Of a stretch of DNA of 5,059 bases, positions 1-5,059 are shown piece after piece (positions within the stretch are counted from its first letter, which is position 1; the number at the start of each line of letters is the position of its first letter). The stretch comes from CAZTVF01 sp964616985 (GTDB taxonomy: Bacteria > Planctomycetota > Phycisphaerae > SM23-33). Made by a program: the position numbers and the translations under genes. Below the pieces are notes generated by a model. It had not been told where the DNA came from. It ran no database searches and saw nothing but the letters and a program-made list of their open reading frames with translations. The stretch is taken from assembly GCA_964616985.1 (NCBI GenBank), contig CAZTVF010000209.1, positions 1 through 5,059 on the forward strand, written 5' to 3'.

Positions 1-189
1 AATGACAAAGGCCATGCCGCTGCCTTCGGGCACGTTTTTCAGGAACCGCTCCAGGCCTTCAAGCCCTCCGGCCGACGCGCCGATGCCGACGATGGGGAAG
101 AGGGCCTTCTCTGGCCGGGATCCTTTGGCGTCGGGGGCGGCCTTGGCCGGTTCATTCTTGCTGCGTTCAGGCTTCACATGTTTCTTCAC
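1..189 (-). CDS. CheB-type protein-glutamate methylesterase, N-terminal part (runs off left edge)
   Basis: Reading the minus strand from a GTG at 189 gives 63 codons open to the window edge. Residues 1-30 are a charged Lys/Glu/Ala-rich leader. From about residue 31 the sequence reads LFPIVGIGASAGGLEGLERF, followed by LKNVPEGSGMAFVI, which is the first strand and nucleophile loop of the CheB methylesterase domain; the Ser of GASAGG is the expected catalytic serine. CheB removes methyl groups from chemoreceptor glutamates in the cytoplasm. No receiver domain precedes the catalytic domain, and the GIGASAGGLE form followed by SGMAFV is typical of CheB/CheR fusion proteins that often continue into PAS and kinase domains, so the full gene may be long. 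That continuation is inferred. The GTG start is chosen for a purine-rich stretch at 200-210; an in-frame ATG at 252 would add 21 residues but has a weaker ribosome site. Confidence 0.85.
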   Translation of the reverse strand, partial: MKKHVKPERSKNEPAKAAPDAKGSRPEKALFPIVGIGASAGGLEGLERFLKNVPEGSGMAFVI

Positions 190-199
190 AGTCGCGATT

Positions 200-210
200 C
201 CTTCTCTCCC
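200..210 (-). promoter_or_regulatory. Ribosome binding site for the CheB-type gene
   Basis: On the minus strand GGGAGAGAAGG ends 10 bases before the GTG at 189. It is the best purine-rich stretch near any candidate start and decides for GTG 189 over the in-frame ATG at 252, which is preceded only by a CGACGG-like stretch. The 10-base spacing is slightly long, so the start remains provisional. Confidence 0.5.
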
Positions 211-367
211 TGCCGAGGCGTCAGGACTAAGACTTACCGATGTCACGGACATCTGGCCGTCGCTGCACGAAGTGACCTCTACAGCAGCGGAGCGTCGCCC
301 CCGGAATTCTAACGCATCGCGCCACAAGACGCCATTCCGTCGTCCCGCCGTGCAAAGGCTCTGGTGC

Positions 368-529
368 GACCTGGCGGACATTCGCGTGGCGCAGATGGAG
401 AACTTGGCCGGCAATCCGGCCCAGGATGTCCTCGTCAATACCGATGTTCCCGAACCGGCTACGCTGACGTTGCTGGGCATCGGCGGTTTGTTCGCTCTCG
501 GACGCCGCAATCGGATCAAGACCGTCTAG
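368..529 (+). pseudogene. PEP-CTERM protein C-terminal remnant
   Basis: The plus-strand frame ending at TAG 527-529 finishes with a textbook PEP-CTERM sorting signal: VPEPATLTLLGIGGL, then FALGRRNR and IKTV. It has the VPEP motif, a hydrophobic transmembrane stretch and an Arg-rich tail. Such tails direct exported proteins to the exosortase/archaeosortase-type processing system in the inner membrane. The preceding stretch, about 25 residues (DLADIRVAQ, MENLAGNPAQDVLVNTD), may also belong to the protein. Further upstream the same frame is the antisense of the CheB gene and then low-quality, Arg-rich sequence, so no signal peptide or passenger domain is visible. I read it as the decayed or recombined end of a longer gene. 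An ATG at 395 would give only 44 residues and has no signal peptide, so a functional short protein is unlikely. The left boundary is uncertain. Confidence 0.6.
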
Positions 530-541
530 GTGTGCTCGGCC

Positions 542-560
542 GAGGAAGTGTCTCTTCCTC
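542..560. other. Short hairpin, 7-bp stem
   Basis: GAGGAAG (542-548) and CTTCCTC (554-560) are perfect inverted repeats around a 5-base loop TGTCT. It lies just downstream of the PEP-CTERM stop and beyond the transposase stop on the other strand. No T-run follows on either strand, so it is not a standard intrinsic terminator. It could be part of a mobile-element end. Confidence 0.5.
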
Positions 561-568
561 CGCCGCAC

Positions 569-598
569 CAGGAACACCCCATTCCGCCGGTGTTCCTG
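569..598. other. Perfect 10-bp inverted repeat with 10-base loop
   Basis: CAGGAACACC (569-578) and GGTGTTCCTG (589-598) are exact reverse complements separated by 10 bases. The stem lies between the converging PEP-CTERM remnant and the transposase gene, where a bidirectional transcription stop would make sense. No U-tract follows on either strand, so an intrinsic terminator is possible but not canonical. It may instead be a subterminal structure of the insertion sequence. Confidence 0.6.
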
Positions 599-625
599 CT
601 GGTATTACATGATTCATCCGGGGCA

Positions 626-1702
626 TCACGCAGCCTCCCGGTAATAGCTCTTGAGCAGCCCGCCCAGGCGCTCGCGGCAGCGCACCTCGCCCTCGGCCGG
701 CGGGGGAGTATCGGGCTCGATAATCCGGCGCCCCAATACACGGTGGGGCCGTTCCAGGTGGTAATGCTCCACGTATTGCTCGATGGCGTGGCGGACGCCA
801 CTCTCGCCGAACAGGACCATCTTGTCCAGGCACTCGTGCTTGATCGACCAGACGAACCGTTCGGCGTAGGCGTTTAGATTGGGCGATTGCTTGGGGATCT
901 TCAGCGACCGCACCCCGGCGCCCCGAAGGGTGGCCCGGAACTTCTTCGTGTACAGCGGATCCCGGTCGTGGATGAGGATACGCTTGTCCTTCAGGAAGCC
1001 GTTGTCGGCGTCCGTGAGGTTGCGGGCCATCTGGACCATCTGCGTCTCGCAGGGATCGGCGTGGATGCCGGCGATCTCGACCTTGCGGCTGGCGACGTCA
1101 ATCACGAAGAACACGAGGTAGCGGGTCAGGCCTTTGAGGCCCCAGGCCTCAACGCTGAAGAAGTCGCAGGCGGCGATGCACTCGAAGTGGCTCTGGAGGA
1201 ACGTCTTCCAGGATGTTCGCTTTGGCCCGAATGGATCGTCCAGCAGGCCCTCCTCCATCATGACCCTGCGGACGGTCTGCCAGGAGACCTGGTAGCCCAG
1301 CACCTTGAGCTCCCCATGGATGCGGCCGTAGCCCCAATCGGGGTTCTCGCCGGCCATTTTCATCACCAGGTCGCGGATCATGTTGGCCTTGGTCGGCACC
1401 GGCCCCCGCTTGCCGCGACGATCTGAACTGTCGTACTTGCGGGCAACCAGCGATCGATGCCAGCGGAGCAAGGTGTCGGGGCTGAACAGCGTCCCGAACT
1501 GGCGTAGCAGATCCCTGCCCACCTTCATGGCCGCCGTCGCCAGCCGCCGCTTCTGGGACTCGTTCAGGATGATGCGTTTGTGGCCGAGTTTCTCCCGCAG
1601 AACGCGGTTCTCTTCCCTGAGGAACTCGATAACCTCCTGTTGCTGGCGGTTCATCCAACCGGCCAGGGCCACCGCGAAAAAGTGCAGTGGTTTCCAAGTC
1701 AT
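626..1702 (-). CDS. DDE transposase / integrase-core protein of an insertion sequence
   Basis: The 358-residue product from ATG 1702 matches the integrase-core (rve) transposases common in Planctomycetes and other environmental bacteria. Residues 1-45 contain a short hydrophobic stretch, then a leucine-rich coiled segment (EVIEFLREENRVLREKLG). Residues 50-155 hold the helix-turn-helix region, with TLLRWHR and the NPDWGYGRIHGEL motif. The catalytic core follows: D180 in AACDFFSVE, D246 in LIHDRDPLY and E281 in NLNAYAERF, a DDE triad with about 35-residue spacing between the last two. The end carries the family signature RCRERLGGLL plus YYREAA. It cuts and joins DNA ends. The frame extends upstream to an ATG at 1909, but the added 69 residues overlap the MFS gene antisense and look non-coding, so ATG 1702 is preferred although no clear ribosome site precedes it. 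The gene looks intact and has no frameshift. Family assignment (IS481/IS3-like) is approximate. Confidence 0.9.
   Translation of the reverse strand: MTWKPLHFFAVALAGWMNRQQQEVIEFLREENRVLREKLGHKRIILNESQKRRLATAAMKVGRDLLRQFGTLFSPDTLLRWHRSLVARKYDSSDRRGKRGPVPTKANMIRDLVMKMAGENPDWGYGRIHGELKVLGYQVSWQTVRRVMMEEGLLDDPFGPKRTSWKTFLQSHFECIAACDFFSVEAWGLKGLTRYLVFFVIDVASRKVEIAGIHADPCETQMVQMARNLTDADNGFLKDKRILIHDRDPLYTKKFRATLRGAGVRSLKIPKQSPNLNAYAERFVWSIKHECLDKMVLFGESGVRHAIEQYVEHYHLERPHRVLGRRIIEPDTPPPAEGEVRCRERLGGLLKSYYREAA
626..1702 (-). mobile_element. Insertion sequence, only the transposase gene delimited
   Basis: An intact DDE transposase standing alone implies an insertion sequence. I searched by eye for terminal inverted repeats between 530-625 and 1703-1860 and found no convincing matching pair, nor a flanking target-site duplication. 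The interval given therefore covers the gene only; the true ends probably lie within these two gaps. The element may have decayed ends or very short repeats. Confidence 0.5.
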
Positions 1703-1860
1703 GGGTGAGGATGATAACGGCAGAGCGGCTGTGTTGAAAGGGCTGTGCCGAAACTGCCCACCGGCATGCCCGCGTGGCTCCGATCGCCTGCTGGGTCCCT
1801 CGTTGCGCTCACAGCCAAGCCTATCGGGCCACCGTCTTGCAGCCGGAAAGAGTTCTCGGA
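1703..1860. other. Divergent intergenic gap between transposase and MFS gene
   Basis: This 158-bp gap should hold the promoters of both divergent genes and one end of the insertion sequence. Visible structure is limited to GGCTGTG at 1727-1733, repeated at 1741-1747, with the inverted copy CACAGCC at 1810-1816. No convincing -35/-10 pair was found on either strand. Confidence 0.35.
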
Positions 1861-3084
1861 ATGGACACCTCCGCGTCTTGTGCCGCTCCTCCCCCTTGCC
1901 CTTCTCCACCGCCCTCGACGATAATCGCCCCCGCCTTGTTGCGATTTGCCATCCATTACTTCGCCCTGTTCATCCTCACCGGCGTGATCACGCCGTACTT
2001 TCAGTTGTTCCTCAAGGCCCGCGGCTACTCGCCGGCGCAGGTGGGCTACCTCCAGGGGTTGATGAGCCTGACGGGCGTACTGGGCCCGATGGGGCTGGGG
2101 TACCTTGCCGACCGCATGGGGGCCCGGCGGGGGATGCTCATCGGCTGCCTGGTCTCGCTGGCCGTCGTCATCTGGCCGCTCTGCGCCACCGGCAGCTTCT
2201 TCACGGCGGCGCTGCTGGTTGCGGCCTTCGGCATCTTCTCGCGGACGCTCATTCCGCTCACCGACGCCCTGGCCGCCAGTGAGTTGTCCGACCCTGCCCA
2301 CCATTACGGCCGGGTGAGGGTCTGGGGCAGCATCGGCTTCGTCGTCACGCTATTCACAATCCGCCTGGCCGGCCTGGTCGATGAGAAATCGGCATCCTCG
2401 ATCGTCTCTGCCTTGCTCCTTTCGTGCATCCCCATGGCCGTCACGAGCATGATGTTGCCGGACCACCATCGCCGCCGCCTGCCGCAGGCCAAGCCCCAAG
2501 ACGCCGCCGCACGCCGGGCGGGGCTGGATTGGGTATTCGGTGTGTTTCTCCTGGTGGCGGCGGCCAACCAGTTCGGCATGTCCGCTCACTACAACTTCTT
2601 CACGATCTATCTTCACGACGTACTGAAGATGGACCAGGTGGCGTGGGTCTTTGCCGTCGGCTCGGCCTGCGAGATCCCCATGATCTTCTTCGCCGGCAGG
2701 ATCATCCGCCGCGTGCGTATCGATGGGATGCTGGCGGTGTCCCTGGCGGCCGTGTCTCTGAGGCTGGGTCTCTATGCCCTGGTCCCCAATCTCGCCGTCG
2801 TGCTGGCGGCGCAGGTCCTCCACGCCGCCGCGTTCGGCATGTTCCATCCGGCCAGCATCGAGTTCATCCGCCGCCGTGTCCCCGCCGAAAGCCGAGGACT
2901 GGCGATGGGCCTGTACATGGCCCTGGCGATCGGCGTGCCGAGCTGGGCGGGCGCCACGCTGGGCGGCACGATTATCGAACGATGGGGCTATGCCTGGCTC
3001 TACGGCTCATACGCATTGGCCCCGCTGGCAGGCCTGGCCATCGTGGCCGTGATGAGGTCCAGGCTGAGTTCGACCATGCCGTGA
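1861..3084 (+). CDS. Major facilitator superfamily transporter, MFS_1-like / HcaT-LacY-like
   Basis: A 407-residue inner-membrane protein predicted to have 12 transmembrane helices in two bundles, joined by a polar loop at about residues 200-222 rich in Arg, His and Pro. The first helices (RFAIHYFALFILTGVITPYF) are followed by LKARGYSPAQVGYLQG and the loop motif GYLADRMGARR at 80-90, the classic MFS G-x-x-x-D-R-x-G-R-R motif. YGRVRVWGSIGF at 149-160 is characteristic of the MFS_1-like group that includes the 3-phenylpropionate permease HcaT and nucleoside/proton symporters. Length is normal for the family. Substrate cannot be told from the sequence. The first 20 residues are Ser/Pro-rich and not a signal peptide. 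ATG 1861 is chosen because GGAAAGAG (1845-1852) sits 8 bases upstream; an in-frame ATG at 1774 would add 29 implausible residues. It is divergent from the transposase and appears monocistronic. Confidence 0.88.
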   Translation: MDTSASCAAPPPCPSPPPSTIIAPALLRFAIHYFALFILTGVITPYFQLFLKARGYSPAQVGYLQGLMSLTGVLGPMGLGYLADRMGARRGMLIGCLVSLAVVIWPLCATGSFFTAALLVAAFGIFSRTLIPLTDALAASELSDPAHHYGRVRVWGSIGFVVTLFTIRLAGLVDEKSASSIVSALLLSCIPMAVTSMMLPDHHRRRLPQAKPQDAAARRAGLDWVFGVFLLVAAANQFGMSAHYNFFTIYLHDVLKMDQVAWVFAVGSACEIPMIFFAGRIIRRVRIDGMLAVSLAAVSLRLGLYALVPNLAVVLAAQVLHAAAFGMFHPASIEFIRRRVPAESRGLAMGLYMALAIGVPSWAGATLGGTIIERWGYAWLYGSYALAPLAGLAIVAVMRSRLSSTMP

Positions 3085-3120
3085 GGGATACGCACCGAGT
3101 CGGTTCGCTGCTGTATCCTC
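3084..3120 (+). terminator. Possible hairpin at the end of the MFS gene
   Basis: GGATAC (3086-3091) pairs with GTATCC (3113-3118), and the flanking GAG/CTC bases extend the stem with one bulged G. The loop contains a small CCGA/TCGG stem. The structure begins at the stop codon of the transporter gene. No T-run follows, so termination is only a suggestion from position. Confidence 0.25.
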
Positions 3121-3245
3121 CCCTGTCCAAGCTGGCGAGCCATGCACTGCGACCCAAGTGGAACTTGATGGCGGGGACGAGTTAGCCATACACCCACCGA
3201 CGGAAAAACCAAAAGAATCTTGAGCTTCTGTAACCTACCCTAAAA

Positions 3246-3282
3246 GCATGCGTTATCGTTTCTGCAACAAAGCTGGCATGCG
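3246..3282. repeat. Pair of GCATGCG repeats, 30 bp apart
   Basis: GCATGCG occurs at 3246-3252 and again at 3276-3282. Each contains the palindrome GCATGC, and their starts are 30 bases apart, close to three helical turns, so both would face the same side of DNA. This is the arrangement of a two-site operator, upstream of the RuvB-like gene. Two copies of a 7-mer can also arise by chance. Confidence 0.35.
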
Positions 3283-3407
3283 GAATTATGCCTGAATTTG
3301 CGAACAGGATTTCTTCCCAGGGGTATTGGACTATGCAACTGCATCTGAAACGACCAGTTTGGGAGAATCAGATGCCGCCACTGTGGCCAGATTCGCGAGG
3401 TTGCGAT

Positions 3408-3412
3408 GGGAG
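3408..3412 (+). promoter_or_regulatory. Ribosome binding site of the RuvB-like gene
   Basis: GGGAG at 3408-3412, within GGGAGAAAG, lies 7 bases before ATG 3420. It is the strongest ribosome site near any of the in-frame starts (3288, 3333, 3372, 3420) and fixes the start at 3420. This start also gives an N-terminal arm of the length usual in RuvB. Confidence 0.7.
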
Positions 3413-3419
3413 AAAGCCT

Positions 3420-4400
3420 ATGTTTTACGAAGAGAAGAGTCCCCAAGCAAACGTGCTGGAACCATGCACCAGCACGAAGCCCACACGGCTGGCGGAGTTC
3501 ATCGGGCAGGCGCGTTTGGTGGAGACACTGGAGGCCCTGGTCAGCGTGGCCAGGACTACGGCCGGACGTCACCTGCCGAACTCGCTGCTGATCGGGCCAA
3601 AGGGTTCTGGCAAGCGACTCCTGGCAACGATGGTTGCCCATGAACTGGCGGTGCCGGTCAGAACGGTCCGGGCCCACACCATCGGCTCTGACGGAGATTT
3701 GGTCAATGTCTTGGCCGAGATCCAGGCAGGTGAATTGGTCATCCTGGAGAACGTTCATCGATTGCCGGTGTGCGGGCAGCTCAGGCTGGCGGCCGCCATG
3801 GCGCTTGGAAAGATCCCGACAGATGATCGAGAAGGCTGGAATGAGCCGCCGCTTGCTCCCTGCGCCATCGTGGCAACGGCATCTGCCGCTGAGGGATCTG
3901 TGGTCGCGTCATTACGCGAACGGTTCCCAGCGATTCTTCGGCTGGCGGCTTACTCTCGATCAGAGTTGCGAGCCATTCTCGACAGGCTCACCTCTCGGGC
4001 AGACTGTCAGGTTGTTGCCCCGGCAAGAGGCAAACTTCTTCGTGTTGCACAGGATGATGCCGGGGCGATGGTGCAGATGCTCGACGCCTGCTGCCGCCTG
4101 GCAAAGGCATTCGCCTGCGGGATCGGTCAACCGGTCATCCTTCCCAGGCACGTCGAAACGGTCTTGGCGACATCCGGCTTCGACATTCTCGGCAGCAGCA
4201 GGTTCATGCGAACGTACCTGGCAGGACTCCGCACGGCTGGCGACAAGGCCAGCAGGAGATTCATCGCTGCCTTGCGCTGGCCCAGAGAGCTTGTCAACCA
4301 AGTGGAGCAGCAACTGGTCGAGACGGGTCTTGTCCGGATGCATGGTTCGTCCGTCGAACTAACCAAGGCGGCCCGAGGCTTCCTGCACGAGGACGAATGA
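3420..4400 (+). CDS. Divergent RuvB-family AAA+ protein with degenerate ATPase motifs
   Basis: The 326-residue product follows the RuvB plan and length. The N-terminal arm ends in KPTRLAEFIGQ (20-30), matching the RP-x-x-L-x-E-[YF]-IGQ start of RuvB. The P-loop is GPKGSGKR (59-66), where RuvB has GPPGxGKTT. Walker B is ELVILENVHRL (105-115), where RuvB has FIDEIHRL, so both acidic residues are changed to E110-N111. The sensor 1 region is IVATAS (150-155). The arginine-finger segment LRERF (165-169) is retained. The sensor 2 GTPR motif is replaced by DAGAMV (213-218). The C-terminal 70 residues match the RuvB winged helix, including WPRELVNQVEQQLVETGLV. RuvB drives Holliday-junction branch migration with RuvA. 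Here the lost catalytic residues argue against normal ATP hydrolysis, so this is probably a paralogue with a structural or regulatory role. It is followed 27 bp later by a YbjN-like gene, likely in the same operon. A clamp-loader-type AAA+ protein is a less likely alternative. Confidence 0.8.
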   Translation: MFYEEKSPQANVLEPCTSTKPTRLAEFIGQARLVETLEALVSVARTTAGRHLPNSLLIGPKGSGKRLLATMVAHELAVPVRTVRAHTIGSDGDLVNVLAEIQAGELVILENVHRLPVCGQLRLAAAMALGKIPTDDREGWNEPPLAPCAIVATASAAEGSVVASLRERFPAILRLAAYSRSELRAILDRLTSRADCQVVAPARGKLLRVAQDDAGAMVQMLDACCRLAKAFACGIGQPVILPRHVETVLATSGFDILGSSRFMRTYLAGLRTAGDKASRRFIAALRWPRELVNQVEQQLVETGLVRMHGSSVELTKAARGFLHEDE

Positions 4401-4427
4401 CACCAATACTAAAAGGAATCTTGCACA

Positions 4428-4898
4428 ATGGATTTGATAGGACAAGCCATCTTGGACGCTGCGGAGAGCCTGCATTTTGGCATCCGTCCGCTACAGAATG
4501 ACAATACGCTGAACTGCATCGTAACCGGGCGAACTGGTCGCTGGATCATGGGGGTCTTATGGCAGGACACCGGCGATGTTACGGTGGTGGCCCTGGTGCC
4601 CGTGTTCGTGCCTCCTGACCGGATCGCCCAAGCACAGGACTTCCTTGCGAAATTGAACGCGCAGATGCCCCATGGTGAATTCTTCGAGATAATCGACGAC
4701 AGTTGCGGGGACATCTGGTTCCTTCTGACCGGCGATATCTGTAATGACGGCGTGCCTTCTCAGGATCTGGCGATCAAAGTGATGCAGCGAAGCTGCAAGA
4801 CCATCGACGAACATTTGCCCGAGCTGATGAAGGCGTTCTTTGGTGGCGGGGCAATCGCCTGCCAAGAGATCGGAGTTCACCCACCATGCGCAAATTGA
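4428..4898 (+). CDS. YbjN-like protein (type III secretion chaperone-like fold)
   Basis: A 156-residue cytoplasmic protein with no signal peptide or membrane helix. The pattern fits the YbjN / sensory-transduction-regulator family: an N-terminal helix (residues 1-16), alternating strands (NCIVTGRTGRWIMGVLW at 29-45 and VTVVALVPVFVP at 51-62), a helix with DRIAQAQDFLAKLNAQM (64-80), then GEFFEIIDDSCGDIWFLLTG (83-102) and a final helix with DEHLPELMKAFFGGG (127-141). The VP-x-x-R-x-x-A-x-x-FL-x-x-x-N motif and the G-x-F-x-x-x-D element are the most recognisable. The fold resembles type III secretion chaperones, and members are thought to bind partner proteins; no catalytic activity is expected. 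AAGGA (4413-4417) lies 10 bases before the ATG. With 27 bp to the RuvB-like stop and the same strand, the two genes are probably co-transcribed, which makes a physical partnership plausible. The assignment is by pattern only. Confidence 0.65.
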   Translation: MDLIGQAILDAAESLHFGIRPLQNDNTLNCIVTGRTGRWIMGVLWQDTGDVTVVALVPVFVPPDRIAQAQDFLAKLNAQMPHGEFFEIIDDSCGDIWFLLTGDICNDGVPSQDLAIKVMQRSCKTIDEHLPELMKAFFGGGAIACQEIGVHPPCAN

Positions 4899-4936
4899 AT
4901 CCAGGCTATCTTCTGCCGGAAAGGAAAAGGTTATGA
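4886..4936 (+). CDS. Possible 16-codon coupling ORF
   Basis: ATG 4886 opens a small frame encoding MRKLNPGYLLPERKRL and ending TGA 4934-4936. It starts inside the last codons of the YbjN-like gene and its stop overlaps the next start in the arrangement ATGA (4933-4936). GGAG at 4872-4875 lies 10 bases upstream of its ATG. Its likely role, if translated, would be to carry ribosomes to the next gene by translational coupling. A frame this short bridging two genes by both overlaps could also be chance. Confidence 0.25.
   Translation: MRKLNPGYLLPERKRL
4919..4930 (+). promoter_or_regulatory. Ribosome binding site of the right-edge gene
   Basis: GAAAGGAAAAGG ends two bases before ATG 4933; its first AAGGA (4921-4925) sits 7 bases upstream, an ideal distance. 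It supports ATG 4933 as a true gene start despite the short stretch of coding sequence visible. Confidence 0.65.
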
Positions 4937-5059
4937 CTGTCCTGCCTGAAGGATTGATCAAGTTTATCACGGAGTCACTGCAAATCTCCCCGGCGGTGAT
5001 CCCTCTTCCGGCACGAAACGCCGCGTTGCTGGATCCGATAGGCTCTCCCGCGGAACAGC
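4933..5059 (+). CDS. Unknown protein, N-terminal part (runs off right edge)
   Basis: From ATG 4933 the frame is open to the window edge, giving 42 codons beginning MTVLPEGLIKFITESLQISP and continuing AVIPLPARNAALLDPIG. The first part could form an amphipathic helix (LIKFITESL), followed by a Pro/Ala-rich stretch. There is no signal peptide or recognisable domain, and I do not recognise the family. It begins 34 bp after the YbjN-like stop with a strong ribosome site, so it is probably the third gene of the RuvB-like/YbjN operon, and its identity would say most about what the operon does. Confidence 0.6.
   Translation, partial: MTVLPEGLIKFITESLQISPAVIPLPARNAALLDPIGSPAEQ

Larger units (their letters stand above)
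3085..3419. other. Intergenic region upstream of the RuvB-like operon
   Basis: This 335-bp stretch contains no gene that I can support. Its first half is GC-rich like the MFS gene. From about 3190 it becomes richer in A and T (for example AAAAACCAAAAGAATC), as expected for a promoter region. It must contain the promoter of the RuvB-like cluster, but no clear -35/-10 pair stands out. The repeat pair at 3246-3282 lies within it. The RuvB-like frame is open back to an ATG at 3288, but those extra 44 residues show no family resemblance. A competing frame beginning TTG at 3326 is open to 3643 and overlaps the RuvB-like gene; it has no good ribosome site and I do not call it. Confidence 0.5.

Noticed and set aside
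2..394. Long plus-strand frame leading into the PEP-CTERM tail
   Set aside because: Its first 190 bases are the antisense of the CheB-type coding region, which has a clear domain match, and the rest is low-quality sequence with no signal peptide. Only the final part is retained as a remnant.
887..1697. Long open frames on both strands within the transposase gene
   Set aside because: They are shadows of a GC-rich gene whose own frame has a full catalytic triad and family signature.
1855..1875. CGGAATGG near 1857 matching CCATTCCG near 579 as insertion-sequence terminal repeats
   Set aside because: The match is only 8 bases, does not extend, and the right copy overlaps the MFS gene start, so it is probably chance.
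1703..1909. N-terminal extension of the transposase to ATG 1909
   Set aside because: It would overlap the MFS gene start antisense, and the 69 extra residues have no family resemblance. The family normally begins near the ATG 1702 position.
3288..3419. RuvB-like start at ATG 3288
   Set aside because: The extra 44 residues do not resemble RuvB, and the ribosome site there is much weaker than GGGAG before ATG 3420.
3326..3643. Alternative plus-strand frame starting with TTG ahead of and overlapping the RuvB-like gene
   Set aside because: No usable ribosome site at a proper distance, no recognised domain, and most of it lies inside the RuvB-like coding region.
3240..3758. Minus-strand frame antisense to the RuvB-like region
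   Set aside because: It has no recognisable domain and conflicts with the well-supported plus-strand gene.
4557..4970. Minus-strand frame across the YbjN-like gene and the next start
   Set aside because: It is antisense to two plus-strand genes with ribosome sites and has no recognisable domain.
1..5059. CRISPR array, tRNA, rRNA or riboswitch
   Set aside because: No regularly spaced direct repeats, no cloverleaf with a TTCGA-type T-loop in context, and no known riboswitch core were seen.

Overview
The window reads as bacterial, GC-rich chromosomal DNA. The combination of a PEP-CTERM anchor tail, a CheB/CheR-fusion-type methylesterase start, a DDE integrase-core transposase ending in the GLLK-x-YYREAA signature, and a RuvB-like/YbjN gene pair suggests a Planctomycetes-type or related environmental bacterium. 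That assignment is an inference from gene content; there is no rRNA or other phylogenetic marker here.

Layout, left to right. Positions 1-189 (minus) hold the first 63 codons of a CheB-type methylesterase that runs off the left edge. Next comes a remnant of a PEP-CTERM protein (about 368-529, plus) of which only the C-terminal sorting signal is recognisable. A hairpin-rich gap (530-625) separates it from a complete DDE transposase/integrase gene (626-1702, minus). A 158-bp divergent gap leads to a 12-helix major facilitator superfamily transporter (1861-3084, plus). A gap of 335 bp without a recognised gene (3085-3419) is visibly less GC-rich in its second half and carries a pair of GCATGCG repeats.

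The right part is a co-directional cluster, probably one operon: a RuvB-family AAA+ protein (3420-4400), a YbjN-like small protein (4428-4898), a possible 16-codon coupling ORF (4886-4936), and the start of an unknown gene (4933 to the edge). The RuvB-like protein keeps the overall RuvB plan (N-terminal IGQ motif, AAA+ core, LRxRF arginine-finger segment, C-terminal winged helix). However, the Walker A Thr/Ser is Arg, the Walker B Asp-Glu is Glu-Asn, and the sensor 2 GTPR motif is gone. It is therefore unlikely to be the housekeeping branch-migration motor. It looks like a repurposed, probably hydrolysis-deficient AAA+ subunit co-expressed with a YbjN-fold protein of the type III secretion chaperone-like class. 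This cluster is the part of the window most worth following up. The left half looks like an accessory region shaped by mobile DNA and gene decay.
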